Positions 8,805 through 17,561 of a stretch of DNA of 64,000 nucleotides are shown here, piece after piece. This stretch comes from Acidobacteriaceae bacterium (GTDB taxonomy: Bacteria; Acidobacteriota; Terriglobia; Terriglobales; Acidobacteriaceae): assembly GCA_003134855.1 (NCBI GenBank), contig PLCS01000007.1, positions 691,011 to 755,010 of the forward strand, read 5' to 3'. The notes under the pieces are model-generated. The model had not been told where the DNA came from, did no database searches, and was given only the letters and a program-made list of their open reading frames with translations. Made by a program: the position numbers and the translations under genes. Each line of letters opens with the position of its first letter. Positions within the stretch are counted from its first letter, which is position 1.

Positions 8805-9905
8805 TTAGTTAAACAGCGTACTCACGCTGGTTTCCATGTGAATGCTCTCGATAGCCGCGCCCAGCAGGCCGGCAATGGAGAGCACCTTGATCTTGGGCAA
8901 CTTCTGCGCCGCCTCACCGAGCGGAATGGAGTTGGTCACCACCAACTGTTCCAGGCGCGACGCGGCGATGCGGTCAATTGCAGGGCCGGAGAGCACAGCG
9001 TGACTGGCCCCGGCGTACACGGTGGACGCGCCGGCGGCGTAAAGTGCGTCCACGGTTTTGACCAGCGTGCCGGCCGTATCGACAATGTCGTCGAGGATGA
9101 GGCAGGATCTGCCCTTCACGTCGCCGATTACGTGCATCACCTCGGTGACGTTCATATCCGTGCGGCGCTTGTCCACGATGGCCAGCGGCGCTCCAACCTT
9201 CTGCGCAAAGAAGCGCGCCCGCTCCACGCCGCCGGCGTCGGGCGAGACTACCGTCAGATTGGGCAGGTTCAGCTCGCGGAAGTAGCTCACCAGCACCGGG
9301 CTGGCGTACAGGTGATCGACGGGAATGTTGAAGAAGCCCTGAATCTGCGCGGCGTGCAGGTCTACGAAGAGGGCGCGGTTGGCGCCGGCGGTAGTCAGCA
9401 GGTCGGCAATGAGCTTGGCGCTGATGGCCACGCGCGGACGGTCCTTGCGATCCTGGCGGGCATAGCCGTAATACGGCACCACTACCGTGATGCGCGCCGC
9501 CGAGGCCCGCTTGAGCGCATCAATCATGACCAGCAGCTCCACCAGGTTCTGATCCACCGGGTAGCAGGTGGGCTGGACAACAAAAACATCCACCCCGCGC
9601 ACATTCTCCAGCAACTGGAAGTAGACTTCGCCGTCGGCAAAGCGCTGAATTTTGACCTCACCCACGGGAACGCCGATGTGGCGGCCAATCTCCTCAGTCA
9701 ACGGCCGGTTAGCCGTGCCGCTGAAGAGCTTGAAGCGCTTGTCCTCGCTCAGGTTGCGGCTGCGCTTGCGATCGGGAGCCAGTTTGGCCTCCTTCGCTTT
9801 TGCGGCTGCATCCGCCGCGGCAAACTGCGCGGCCTCTTTGGCCGCCGACTGCCCGCCGTCCTGTTGTTTGTCTTCCGCCGTCACCGTCGATCTTCCTGCT
9901 TCCAT
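8805..9905 (-). CDS. prs: Ribose-phosphate pyrophosphokinase
   Basis: The enzyme makes PRPP from ribose-5-phosphate and ATP, feeding the purine (purM, purN) and histidine (his operon) pathways also present here. Motifs seen: FKLFSGTANRPLTEEIGRHIG, FADGEVYFQLLENVRG, VVPYYGYARQDRKDRPR, FVDLHAAQIQGFFNIPVDHL, VSPDAGGVERARFFA, and the PRPP-binding loop LILDDIVDTAGTLV. I chose the ATG at 9905 because GGAGG lies 9 nt upstream; the TTG at 9911 is too close. There is an N-terminal extension of about 48 residues rich in Ala, Lys, Gln and Glu that normal Prs (about 315 aa) lacks. Confidence 0.96.
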   Translation of the reverse strand: MEAGRSTVTAEDKQQDGGQSAAKEAAQFAAADAAAKAKEAKLAPDRKRSRNLSEDKRFKLFSGTANRPLTEEIGRHIGVPVGEVKIQRFADGEVYFQLLENVRGVDVFVVQPTCYPVDQNLVELLVMIDALKRASAARITVVVPYYGYARQDRKDRPRVAISAKLIADLLTTAGANRALFVDLHAAQIQGFFNIPVDHLYASPVLVSYFRELNLPNLTVVSPDAGGVERARFFAQKVGAPLAIVDKRRTDMNVTEVMHVIGDVKGRSCLILDDIVDTAGTLVKTVDALYAAGASTVYAGASHAVLSGPAIDRIAASRLEQLVVTNSIPLGEAAQKLPKIKVLSIAGLLGAAIESIHMETSVSTLFN

Positions 9906-9962
9906 CTTCAATTGCCTCCAAGCTGGTTGGCTTTGGGCTACTGTTCACTGACCATTGAAAAC

Positions 9963-10036
9963 TGGCTGGGCGACCAGGATTCGAACCTGGACAAATGCCT
10001 CCAAAGGGCATTGTCCTACCATTAGACGATCGCCCA
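9963..10036 (-). tRNA. tRNA-Gln (anticodon TTG)
   Basis: On the minus strand the acceptor stem TGGGCGA pairs with TCGCCCA. The anticodon arm is ATGCC-CTTTGGA-GGCAT, giving anticodon TTG. The T arm is CCAGG-TTCGAAT-CCTGG. The discriminator is G and the CCA end is encoded. The gene lies between ispE and prs on the same strand, 5 bp after the ispE stop, so it may be processed from a longer transcript. Confidence 0.97.
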
Positions 10037-10041
10037 AAAAA

Positions 10042-11151
10042 CTACGGTAAAAGCATCTCGCGCCAGTACTTCGCTCGCGGCAGAGTGCGGGTCAGCAGAC
10101 TCGCGACTCCCATTGGCCGCAGACGTTCGCGCGCCGCTTCCGCATCTCCGCGGGTTCGGTACAACCCGAAGAGCGCTGAACCTGACCCGGACAGCGAAGC
10201 ATGGAGGGCTGCCTCCGGAGTGCCCGAGCCCAATAGTATGCGCTTGATTTCTGCAAGGGAAGGATGCTGGGGAAAGACGACGCGTTCAAAGTCGTTCACA
10301 ATCCAGCTCGTAATCCCGGTGCGGACAAGCGCGGACTCCATGGGTCCGGCCAGGTTCTCTTCATCCAATTCTCTGGAGAGAACACCGGAGGAGCCAACTC
10401 CCTGCCGTCCTTCGAGAACTGCTCCCGCGAAGGCGCTGGCATAAGCGCGGCTCAACTTGTTTAGTTTATCTGTACTGGCCTCCGCGGTCAAACCCTCGGC
10501 TGCGCAGAGCGCGTCCCAATCGCGAAAGGCCTGCGGCGTGGAGACGCCCAACTCCGGCGTGGCTACTACGCACCAGACCGGCTCTAGGTCCGGCAGCGGA
10601 TAGACTTCCTGTCCCCGGTCGAGGCCCAGAACCGCCCCTCCAATCAGGAATAGCGGCACATCCGAGCCAACTTCAGCCGCAATATCCAGCCGCTTCGTCG
10701 AGCAATAGGTAAGAAGACCAATTTCCTTTAAGCTTTTCCATCGCTTGCTTCCAACCGGTGGTGGAGTTGTAGGAATGCCGAGTTCAGCCTCTAACCCTAT
10801 TAGCGCCGCAACAGCATTCGCTGACCCAGCCCCCAATCCGCCCTGAACAGGCAATCGCTTTTCGATATGAATCGCCACATCTGCACTGACCCCGCCGTCC
10901 TGAAGCGTCAATTCCACAATCTTCCAAGCAGTATTCCGGCGATCGGTCGGAACGCGGTTGTCATTCGTAGTCAGGCGAATAGTTTGCTTTGATGGGTCTT
11001 GAAACGGGAGCTTTATTGCCGTAACCGTCACTACATCATAAACTTCCAGCGTCTGATAAACAGTGCAGAGCCCATGAAAGCCATCAGCGCGAGGCGCGCC
11101 GATTCCCAGTCCAAGGTTGATCTTCGCGTGTGAACGAACGGCGGTAGGCAT
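10042..11151 (-). CDS. ispE: 4-diphosphocytidyl-2-C-methyl-D-erythritol kinase
   Basis: This is a GHMP kinase of the MEP isoprenoid pathway. The N-terminus RSHAKINLGLGIGAPRADGFHGLCTVYQTLEVYD is the IspE signature, and PVQGGLGAGSANAVAALIGLE is the ATP-binding GHMP motif. SDVPLFLIGGAVLGLDRGQEVYPLPDL and LSGSGSALFGLY are further conserved blocks. The protein is 369 aa, longer than the usual 290-310, mainly because of inserts such as the segment around TTPPPVGSKRWKSLKEIGLL. It is the most upstream member of the block leading through tRNA-Gln to prs. Confidence 0.94.
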   Translation of the reverse strand: MPTAVRSHAKINLGLGIGAPRADGFHGLCTVYQTLEVYDVVTVTAIKLPFQDPSKQTIRLTTNDNRVPTDRRNTAWKIVELTLQDGGVSADVAIHIEKRLPVQGGLGAGSANAVAALIGLEAELGIPTTPPPVGSKRWKSLKEIGLLTYCSTKRLDIAAEVGSDVPLFLIGGAVLGLDRGQEVYPLPDLEPVWCVVATPELGVSTPQAFRDWDALCAAEGLTAEASTDKLNKLSRAYASAFAGAVLEGRQGVGSSGVLSRELDEENLAGPMESALVRTGITSWIVNDFERVVFPQHPSLAEIKRILLGSGTPEAALHASLSGSGSALFGLYRTRGDAEAARERLRPMGVASLLTRTLPRAKYWREMLLP

Positions 11152-11213
11152 ACCGATTCATTGTAGAGCGGAACGGCACAACCGGACTCTATCAGTGCTA
11201 ATCTGGATGCGTT

Positions 11214-11597
11214 ATGCCGCCCTATGATACACCGCCGATACAACCTTCAAGCCCGCCGGCAGTCTACTGCGCGGAATGCGGCTGTGAGGTTGATCCAGCT
11301 GCATGGCTCTGCGCTACCTGCGGCATGAATCTCCATGAATCGGGAGCCATGAGTTCGATGCGCCCGTTCGCGACCGCAACCTCGAAAGACAAAAGGCACG
11401 GCAGAAGCCTAAAAGAGAGAATCTTCATTGTTTTACTGGTCGCGGCTGTCGCTATCTTCATCGATGCCGTGAAATGGCATCGGGAATTCAATGGAGGTCA
11501 CGGTCATCTACCGGCTTGGATCTTGATTGTGGATAGTCTTGTATTGCTTTTTACGTTGTGGATCAACGGGTTTTTCATTACTTTCGACCTTTGGTAG
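11214..11597 (+). CDS. Zinc-ribbon membrane protein, function unknown
   Basis: This 127-aa protein begins with a Pro-rich stretch and a zinc ribbon (YCAECGCEVDPAAWLCATCGMNL, two CxxC/CxxxC knuckles). Two membrane helices follow (IFIVLLVAAVAIFIDAVKW and AWILIVDSLVLLFTLWINGFF). Small zinc-ribbon plus two-helix proteins are frequent orphans in soil bacteria; I do not recognise a named family. It is divergent from ispE and convergent with hemL. Confidence 0.7.
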   Translation: MPPYDTPPIQPSSPPAVYCAECGCEVDPAAWLCATCGMNLHESGAMSSMRPFATATSKDKRHGRSLKERIFIVLLVAAVAIFIDAVKWHREFNGGHGHLPAWILIVDSLVLLFTLWINGFFITFDLW

Positions 11598-11605
11598 CAA
11601 CGAGA

Positions 11606-12919
11606 TTACCCAAGGTCTTTGAACGCCTCACGAGCCGCTGCAATGGTAGCCGCAATCTCCGCTTCGCCGTGCGCCGTGCTCAGAAACGCAGCCTCAAACT
11701 GCGAGGGCGGCAGCCAGACGCCCTGCTCCAGCATCGCCCGATGGAAGCGTCCGAAGGCGGCCGTGTCGCTCTGCGCGGCCTGCGCGTAGTTGGTTACGGG
11801 TCCGGCAGTGAAGAACCAGGTACCCATCGAGCCGACGCGGTTGAGGGTGAGCGTGACTCCGGCGCGGGCGGCTTCGGCGGCGACGCCCTCGAAGACGGAT
11901 TTGGCGGTGGCTTCCAGCCGCGGGTAGACCTCGGCGGCGTGCTCCTGCAAATAGCTCAACGTAGCAATGCCGGCGGCCATCGCCAGCGGATTGCCGCTGA
12001 GGGTTCCAGCCTGATAGACCGGTCCGAGCGGCGCCAGCAGGTCCATGAAGCGGCGCTTGCCGCCGAAGACGCCCACCGGCAGGCCGCCGCCGACAATTTT
12101 GCCCAGCGTGACCAGGTCGGCATCCACGCCATAAAGCTCCAGCGCTCCGCCCAGCGCCACGCGGAAGCCGGTCATCACCTCGTCGGCGATCAGCAGCGCG
12201 CCTTCTTTCTGAGTCAGCGCGCGCAGGCCGGCCAGGTAGCCGGCGGCGGGCGGGATGCAGCCGGCGTTGCCGACCACCGGCTCCAGAATCACCGCGGCAA
12301 TCGCGCCGGGATGCGCGGCAAAGGCCGTTTCCACGGCGGCTAGGTCGTTGTAGGGCAGCGCCAGCGTCAGCCGGGCAATCTCCTCCGGCACGCCTGCCGA
12401 GCCGGGTATTCCAAAAGTAGCGACGCCGGAGCCGGCTTTGACCAGGAGGCCGTCGGCATGGCCGTGGTAGCAGCCCTCAAATTTGACGATGATCTTGCGG
12501 CCGGTGACGGCGCGAGCCAGCCGGATGGCGCTCATCGTAGCTTCGGTGCCGGAGCTGACAAAGCGCAGCTTTTCGATGGCCGGGTAACAGGCGACGACGC
12601 GTTCAGCGAGATCGGCTTCGGCGGCCGTGGAAGCACCAAAGCTGGCCGAGTTGCGCGCCGCTCTCTGGATGGCCTCGACGACCGGCGGAAAGGCGTGGCC
12701 CAGAATCATCGGCCCCCAGGAGCCGAAGTAGTCGATGTAACGGTTGCCGTCGGCGTCGGTGAGACAAGCTCCCAGCGCCCGCTCGACAAACGGCGGCGCG
12801 CCGCCCACCGCGCCAAAGGCCCGCACCGGCGAATTGACGCCGCCGGGGAAGAAGCGCTCGGCGCGGAGTTGAAGGGCTTGGGAATGGGTGCGGGAGCCTG
12901 CTGGCGTCAGGGAATTCAT
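11606..12919 (-). CDS. hemL: Glutamate-1-semialdehyde 2,1-aminomutase
   Basis: This 437-aa class III PLP enzyme converts glutamate-1-semialdehyde to 5-aminolevulinate in tetrapyrrole synthesis. Motifs: [18 protein letters not shown] at the N-terminus, [68 protein letters not shown], and [18 protein letters not shown] with the PLP lysine. The length matches the family. It is transcribed alone, divergently from the DCC oxidoreductase gene. Confidence 0.97.
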   Translation of the reverse strand: MNSLTPAGSRTHSQALQLRAERFFPGGVNSPVRAFGAVGGAPPFVERALGACLTDADGNRYIDYFGSWGPMILGHAFPPVVEAIQRAARNSASFGASTAAEADLAERVVACYPAIEKLRFVSSGTEATMSAIRLARAVTGRKIIVKFEGCYHGHADGLLVKAGSGVATFGIPGSAGVPEEIARLTLALPYNDLAAVETAFAAHPGAIAAVILEPVVGNAGCIPPAAGYLAGLRALTQKEGALLIADEVMTGFRVALGGALELYGVDADLVTLGKIVGGGLPVGVFGGKRRFMDLLAPLGPVYQAGTLSGNPLAMAAGIATLSYLQEHAAEVYPRLEATAKSVFEGVAAEAARAGVTLTLNRVGSMGTWFFTAGPVTNYAQAAQSDTAAFGRFHRAMLEQGVWLPPSQFEAAFLSTAHGEAEIAATIAAAREAFKDLG

Positions 12920-12999
12920 CGTGGGTTTAGTATAGAGGGCCGATCAAGGCGCCAGTTAGAAGTCGAGTCAATCGACATTGCCGTCGCATCTCAAGATGT

Positions 13000-13443
13000 A
13001 TGAAGGCAATGGATGGAATCGGCAATCGTCTGCTGGTGGTTTACGATGGCCATTGCTGCCTGTGCAACGGCTGGGTCCGTTGGCTGCTCCGCCATGACCG
13101 GCGGGATCGGTTGCGCTTTGTCGCTTCCGTCTCGCCAGCGGTAGCGCAGTTGTTCGAACGCCACGCCGATCTCCTTGAGCCAAATGGCACTCCGGACACG
13201 GTTCTGGTCTTTCGCAATCCGCTGCAAATCAATGAACAGTTGTGGCTTAGATTCGCAGGTGAATTGGTCTCGCTGCGCGAATTGCCGCCGCCCTGGCCTG
13301 CTGTTGCCTTGGTGCTGGGCTGGATTCCGGATCTACTCAGCGACCCGGCATACAAGCTCATCGCCCGCTGGCGCTACCACATCTGGGGGCGGCTGGAGAG
13401 CTGTCCATTACCAACGGTTGAGGAACGCGCACGGTTCTTATAG
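13000..13443 (+). CDS. DCC-family thiol-disulfide oxidoreductase (DUF393)
   Basis: This 147-aa protein starts NRLLVVYDGHCCLCNGWVRWLLRHDRRDRLRFV. The DGxCxxC motif near the N-terminus (DGHCCLC) defines the DCC family of predicted thiol-disulfide oxidoreductases. The C-terminus has the usual aromatic/basic end (LIARWRYHIWGRLESCPLP). Its substrate is unknown. The last 6 bp overlap the convergent small membrane protein gene. Confidence 0.85.
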   Translation: MKAMDGIGNRLLVVYDGHCCLCNGWVRWLLRHDRRDRLRFVASVSPAVAQLFERHADLLEPNGTPDTVLVFRNPLQINEQLWLRFAGELVSLRELPPPWPAVALVLGWIPDLLSDPAYKLIARWRYHIWGRLESCPLPTVEERARFL

Positions 13444-13686
13444 CTTTTCAGGATCAATGGCGCAGCAGCGGCGAGCTCCCCGCAGCCCAAAGAACATGAT
13501 TGCAATGTACAGACCGTAGAAAAAGCCCGTGAATGCATGAAGCCAATTCAGTTCCATCTGGCTAATGCCATGCACCCAATTCCAGCGCACGGAATTCGAC
13601 AGCAGAATGCCAAGGATCATCGAGAGGTTGGCGATGACCATCCAGCGGCGAGTTTTGGGATCGAGTTGGCGATTTGAGATGCACAT
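13438..13686 (-). CDS. Small two-helix membrane protein
   Basis: The frame is open further upstream, but the ATG at 13686 is preceded by a strong ribosome-binding site (AAAGGAGG about 9 nt upstream), so the product is 82 aa: MCISNRQLDPKTRRWMVIANL. Two helices are visible (WMVIANLSMILGILLSNSVRW and WLHAFTGFFYGLYIAIMFFGL). No family is recognised. It is the last of four minus-strand genes led by an XRE regulator. Confidence 0.65.
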   Translation of the reverse strand: MCISNRQLDPKTRRWMVIANLSMILGILLSNSVRWNWVHGISQMELNWLHAFTGFFYGLYIAIMFFGLRGARRCCAIDPEKL

Positions 13687-13727
13687 TTTTGATTCCTCCT
13701 TTGTGGTAATGCTGTTGCGATGCGGCT

Positions 13728-13982
13728 TCAATCGTGACGAGGTTGCATGGCACGTTTGGCAAAGATGCGGGCAAGTTGGAAGACCACCAAGACATCGATC
13801 GATGTGCCTAGTCCCGCACAAGCACCCCGGCAATAATCGTCGTGCGCAGCCGTGAGATGCAGCAACGACAAGAGTGTTTGCGGCCAGCCGGCGGCACTGG
13901 CGAGATCGACTTGAGCAACGACGAGCAGTGCAAAGAGGACCGGCAGAGATTTTTTTAAACTGCAAGTATCAAACAGAGACAT
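13728..13982 (-). CDS. Small secreted or membrane protein
   Basis: This 84-aa product starts at ATG 13982, chosen because GGAGG lies 9 nt upstream; a TTG at 13988 would be too close to it. A lysine pair and a hydrophobic stretch (KKSLPVLFALLVVAQVDLASAAG) look like a signal peptide. A second hydrophobic patch (IDVLVVFQLARIF) follows, with cysteines in YCRGACAGLG. Function unknown. Confidence 0.55.
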   Translation of the reverse strand: MSLFDTCSLKKSLPVLFALLVVAQVDLASAAGWPQTLLSLLHLTAAHDDYCRGACAGLGTSIDVLVVFQLARIFAKRAMQPRHD

Positions 13983-14003
13983 GGGCAAATTCCTCCGAAA
14001 GAT

Positions 14004-14243
14004 TTAGTTCTTGAAGCGCTGCCAGAGCATGAGCGCTATTTTTACCGCGCCCATGGCGTAGATCACGGCGATCAGATCCTCCGGAATGCGGTGCTCGATA
14101 AGCAGGTGATATTCGAGCAGGGCAAATGCGGTGAGCGTACCGGCGATGGCAGCGGCGCTGGTCGAGCGCCGGTTATGTTCGCGGAACCGCTCGTCGGCAA
14201 TATGGTCGAGCATGAGAATGCGGCTGAGAACAGGATGGATCAT
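14004..14243 (-). CDS. Small membrane protein downstream of XRE regulator
   Basis: This 79-aa protein has a polar N-terminus (MLDHIADERFREHNRRSTSAAA) and two helices (AAAIAGTLTAFALLEYHLL and EDLIAVIYAMGAVKIALML). It overlaps the end of the XRE gene by 4 bp (ATGA), so the pair is translationally coupled. Short XRE plus two-helix protein pairs are common; they are thought to sense membrane state, but that is inference. Confidence 0.65.
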   Translation of the reverse strand: MIHPVLSRILMLDHIADERFREHNRRSTSAAAIAGTLTAFALLEYHLLIEHRIPEDLIAVIYAMGAVKIALMLWQRFKN

Positions 14244-14452
14244 GCTTTCTCCTCTAACTGAAAAATTTCATCGGTGGAACAGGCGAAGATGCGGGCGAAG
14301 ATCAGCGCCAGCTCCAGGCTGGGCACGTAGCGATTGCGCTCGATGGAGTTGATGCTCTGGCGAGAGACGCCCGCGGCCTGCGCCAGTTGCTCCTGCGTCC
14401 AATCGCGGGCGATACGGAGTTCCTTGACCCGATTTGAGATGGTGGACGCCAT
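14240..14452 (-). CDS. XRE-family transcriptional regulator
   Basis: This 70-aa helix-turn-helix protein reads MASTISNRVKELRIARDWTQEQLAQAAGVSRQSINSIERN, then the conserved RYVPSLELALIFARIFACSTDEIFQLEE. It belongs to the short XRE group whose members regulate their own small operon. I chose ATG 14452 because a consensus promoter lies at 14474-14502; an upstream ATG at 14515 would lie before the predicted transcription start. Confidence 0.88.
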   Translation of the reverse strand: MASTISNRVKELRIARDWTQEQLAQAAGVSRQSINSIERNRYVPSLELALIFARIFACSTDEIFQLEEKA

Positions 14453-14473
14453 GTAAAGCCAGCTTTCCAAAAC

Positions 14474-14502
14474 AGAATAACGAGAAGGGTGCAGTATGTC
14501 AA
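14474..14502 (-). promoter_or_regulatory. Sigma70-type promoter of the XRE operon
   Basis: On the minus strand TTGACA (14497-14502) and TATTCT (14474-14479) are separated by exactly 17 bp. It faces the XRE gene, whose ATG is 21 bp further downstream. Confidence 0.75.
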
Positions 14503-14648
14503 GCCGACTTTCCATTTTTTATCAGGTTATTTCAGTCCATCCACAGGTAAACGCCAGAATTGCACTACCACCTCAACAAAATCCTGCTAAAATTGATCTT
14601 CCCGGCCAGCAGCGCCGTCCAACAACTCCATCCGCAGAAAGCCGCACC

Positions 14649-15692
14649 GTGCCTGACGAACCCAAATCCGTGACCTACGCCGACGCCGGCGTGGACATCC
14701 GCAGTGCCGACCGTGCCAAGGAACGCATCAAGTACCTGGCGCAGAAGACCTTTAACCGCAATGTGCTGGGCGGCATCGGCGGCTTCGGCGCGCTCTACCG
14801 GCTGGATATGCAGCGCTGGAAGAACCCCATCCTGGTATCTTCGGCCGACGGGGTGGGCACCAAGCTGAAGATTGCCTTCGAGCTGGGGATGCACCACACG
14901 GTGGGCGCGGACCTGGTGAACCACTGCGTGAACGACATCGCCGTGCAGGGCGCCACGCCTCTGTTTTTTCTCGACTATCTGGCCAGCGGCAAGCTGGACC
15001 CGGAGGTGACCGAGAGCGTGGTGACGGGCCTGGCCGACGCGTGCAAGGCCAACGCCTGCGCGCTGATCGGCGGCGAGACGGCGCAGATGCCGGGCTTTTA
15101 TGCCGAAGGGGAGTACGACTTGGCGGGTTTCATCGTGGGCGCGGTGGACCGTGACAAGATGGTGACCGGCGCGGGGATCAAGGCCGGCGATGTGCTGATC
15201 GGGCTGCCCTCGACCGGCTTGCACACCAACGGCTATTCGCTGGCCCGCAAGCTCTTCTTCGAGGTGGCCGGCTACAAGCACACGCAATACGTGACCGCCA
15301 TCAAGGAGAAGGCAGGCGCGGCGCTGATGAGAACCCATCGCAGCTACCTGCACGTGATTCAAAAGCTGGTGACCGCGGGACTGACGACAGGCATGGCGCA
15401 CATCACCGGCGGCGGCATCACGGAAAACCTGCCCCGCATCCTGCCCAAAAACACCACCGCGCAGGTCGAGATCGGCTCCTGGCCGGTGCTGCCCATCTTC
15501 GAGCATCTGCGCACGCTGGGCCAGGTCTCGCAAGAGGAGATGATGCGCACCTTCAACATGGGCATCGGGCTGATCGCGGCGATTCCGGCGGCTAAGTTCG
15601 TGCGCGCGAAGAATCTGCTCGACCGCTCCGAGGAGAAGTTCTATGTCGTCGGCCGCGTGGTCAAGGGCGAGCGCCGGGTGCAGTACACATGA
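14649..15692 (+). CDS. purM: Phosphoribosylformylglycinamidine cyclo-ligase
   Basis: This 347-aa enzyme closes the imidazole ring in purine synthesis (FGAM to AIR). Motifs: SVTYADAGVDIRSADRAKERIK, FGALYRLDM, PILVSSADGVGTKLKIAFELG, HHTVGADLVNHCVNDIAVQGATPLFFLDYLA, CALIGGETAQMPGFY, and HITGGGITENLPRILP. The GTG at 14649 is the start because the family signature begins only 8 residues later. A TGCTAAAAT extended -10-like sequence lies at 14585-14593. The ATGA overlap with purN indicates cotranscription. Confidence 0.96.
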   Translation: MPDEPKSVTYADAGVDIRSADRAKERIKYLAQKTFNRNVLGGIGGFGALYRLDMQRWKNPILVSSADGVGTKLKIAFELGMHHTVGADLVNHCVNDIAVQGATPLFFLDYLASGKLDPEVTESVVTGLADACKANACALIGGETAQMPGFYAEGEYDLAGFIVGAVDRDKMVTGAGIKAGDVLIGLPSTGLHTNGYSLARKLFFEVAGYKHTQYVTAIKEKAGAALMRTHRSYLHVIQKLVTAGLTTGMAHITGGGITENLPRILPKNTTAQVEIGSWPVLPIFEHLRTLGQVSQEEMMRTFNMGIGLIAAIPAAKFVRAKNLLDRSEEKFYVVGRVVKGERRVQYT

Positions 15693-16321
15693 GCGGCGTA
15701 CGCGATCCACTCCGGCTGGGCATCTTGCTCTCCGGCCGGGGGTCGAACTTTCTGGCCATTGCCGAGTCGATCCGGACCGGGCGGCTCAAGGGCGTCGAAA
15801 TCGCCGTCGTCGTCTCGAATGTGGCGGAAGCCGCCGGCCTGCAAGCCGCGCGTGAGTTAGGGCTACCGACAGCCGTCTTTGTCTCCATGGGCCGCAAGCG
15901 CGCCGAGCACGATGCTGCCGTGATCGCCTGCCTGCGCGAGCATCGCGTGGAGCTGATCTGCCTGGCCGGCTACATGAGGCTGCTCTCGCCGGAGTTCATA
16001 GCCGCTTTTCCCAATCGCATTCTCAATATCCATCCCTCGCTGCTGCCGGCCTTTCCCGGCCTCGAAGCGCAGACGCAGGCCTTCGACTACGGCGTGCAGG
16101 TGGCCGGCTGCACGGTCCACTTTGTCGATGAGCATCTGGACCATGGTGTGATCGTCGTTCAGCGGGCGCTTCCGGTGCTGGAGACCGACGACGCGCACTC
16201 GCTCAGCGAGCGGATTCTGGCCGAGGAGCACTTGGCTTACACCGAGGCGATTGCCCGCGTGGCCAGCGGCGAATACGAGATTCGCGGACGGCGCTTTGTG
16301 AAGCTGAGTCTTCCCATTTAG
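15689..16321 (+). CDS. purN: Phosphoribosylglycinamide formyltransferase
   Basis: This 210-aa folate-dependent enzyme formylates GAR. Motifs: LGILLSGRGSNFLAIAESI at the N-terminus, ICLAGYMRLLSPEF, NILNIHPSLLPAFPG (catalytic Asn/His region) and AGCTVHFVDEHLDHGVIVVQRALPV. It starts in an ATGA overlap with purM. The length is typical. Confidence 0.96.
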   Translation: MSGVRDPLRLGILLSGRGSNFLAIAESIRTGRLKGVEIAVVVSNVAEAAGLQAARELGLPTAVFVSMGRKRAEHDAAVIACLREHRVELICLAGYMRLLSPEFIAAFPNRILNIHPSLLPAFPGLEAQTQAFDYGVQVAGCTVHFVDEHLDHGVIVVQRALPVLETDDAHSLSERILAEEHLAYTEAIARVASGEYEIRGRRFVKLSLPI

Positions 16322-16552
16322 GCCGCGCAGGCTGGGAACGAGATTCAGATCCTGCAAAGCCCTGAAGTCCTCATTGCTCAACCTCAAAACGCGCGAGATC
16401 GACTGATTCAGGAGCTATGATCATGATGCAAAGATACCGTTTGCAGCTTCCGCGATGTCGAACCTCGAGTTTGGCGTGGAAAACCATACGGTCTATGCCT
16501 TTGGTCTGTCTGGCACTATATGCAAGGAGAGCTTTAACGATCATTTCAAGAA

Positions 16553-17038
16553 ATGAGCAGAATTATGAGCATATCACGGAGATTGATGATCTGTTGTTTC
16601 TGGATATTGTTGATTTGTGGCAATTTTATGGTTTCCTCGGCGCAGAACGCAACGTCGAATGAAGGCCACTGTTTTAGCATCCGCGTCCATCTCAACGGCC
16701 AACTGCTCGAAGGTCCTAAAGCTGTCATTTTCAGGACCAGGCAGGGCGATAAGACTGTGTCACTGGAAGGTGTTTCTTGTTTCAAAGTGCCATCGGTCCT
16801 TCTATCGGAAGAGAAGCTTGACCTCCTTTTTACAGTTCCCGGAAACAACATTCACTTCAGTGCGATTGCAATAGATTTTTTCGAAAACATATGGGACGTC
16901 GACCTTCAAGATAAGAATTTCGGGAGAGACGTGCATCTGCCTAGACATGCTCGCGCCAATAATGCTTGTGTTGTCGTTTTTCACGGAGGCGAGCCCGAAA
17001 TCGTGATGTCGGCGACTGGATGTCGCACACCTTATTGA
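16553..17038 (+). CDS. Small secreted protein, low GC
   Basis: This 161-aa product has a basic start and a hydrophobic signal segment (RRLMICCFWILLICGNFMVSSAQ), then a mature part with no recognised domain (HCFSIRVHLNGQLLEGPKAVIF; VPGNNIHFSAIAIDFFENIWDVDL). A start at the second Met (16565) is equally possible. The gene is visibly richer in A+T than its neighbours, which suggests foreign origin. The next feature downstream is a palindromic repeat (17089-17122). Confidence 0.5.
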   Translation: MSRIMSISRRLMICCFWILLICGNFMVSSAQNATSNEGHCFSIRVHLNGQLLEGPKAVIFRTRQGDKTVSLEGVSCFKVPSVLLSEEKLDLLFTVPGNNIHFSAIAIDFFENIWDVDLQDKNFGRDVHLPRHARANNACVVVFHGGEPEIVMSATGCRTPY

Positions 17039-17088
17039 CTTCTACGATCGGGTGCGTGTGACCTAAATCTGACCATCCAAGAAGTGCT

Positions 17089-17122
17089 GGGTGCCCAGGT
17101 CTGGATTTTCGGACTTGGGAAC
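17089..17122 (+). repeat. REP-like palindromic element, copy A
   Basis: The sequence GGGTGCCCAGGTCTG, a six-base loop, then CGGACTTGGGAA folds into a 10-bp stem with two G-T pairs (17095-17104 with 17111-17120). It matches the plan GGGTGCCCCA-stem-loop-stem-TGGGA shared with five other sites in the window. Confidence 0.7.
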
Positions 17123-17186
17123 TATGAACCTGAATTGCTTGAATCAAGTATGATGAACTTAAGCATCGACGCCAAACGATGCGCCG

Positions 17187-17549
17187 TTAGGGATGAGCCC
17201 GGCCGGCTCGATGGCCGCCAAATGCGTGGATCGTTCTGGTTCCAGCCAGAACTTCGCCCCCGTGCTCGACGCCGCGCGGAATGATGTATTCTTCCCCGGC
17301 CTTCACAGGAATTCTCTCGCCATCGATGATCAGGGTATAGCAGCCCTGCACGACGACCATGTACTCGTCGTAATCGTGGGCGTGGGTCGCGGATGCGGCG
17401 GTTTGTGGGCAGCTCCAAAACGCCATCTGGCTTCCGTCCGCTCCATCGAAGACAAAGCCCTCAACGCCCGGAGTCGCCTGATTGGATTTCGCAATTTCGT
17501 TGGCGGGGTGCTTCATGAATTCTGGAAAATCTTTCATAGCTGCTAACAT
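17187..17549 (-). CDS. Cupin-domain protein
   Basis: This 120-aa single-cupin protein contains the metal-site motif HAHDYDEYMVVVQG and the second cupin motif around AGEEYIIPRGVEHGG. It ends in HAFGGHRA. Small cupins bind a metal and often a small sugar or carboxylate ligand; the substrate cannot be read from the sequence. The start may be the ATG at 17549 or the next one (MKDFPEF). It lies just downstream of lpxK on the same strand. Confidence 0.85.
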   Translation of the reverse strand: MLAAMKDFPEFMKHPANEIAKSNQATPGVEGFVFDGADGSQMAFWSCPQTAASATHAHDYDEYMVVVQGCYTLIIDGERIPVKAGEEYIIPRGVEHGGEVLAGTRTIHAFGGHRAGRAHP

Positions 17550-17561
17550 TCTCCCACTTTT

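Noticed and set aside
14516..14648. Possible purine riboswitch before purM
   Set aside because: No conserved riboswitch core could be read; only an extended -10-like sequence.
16417..16662. Plus-strand frame just before the secreted protein gene
   Set aside because: Overlaps the 16553 gene in another frame and lacks a signal peptide or family pattern.
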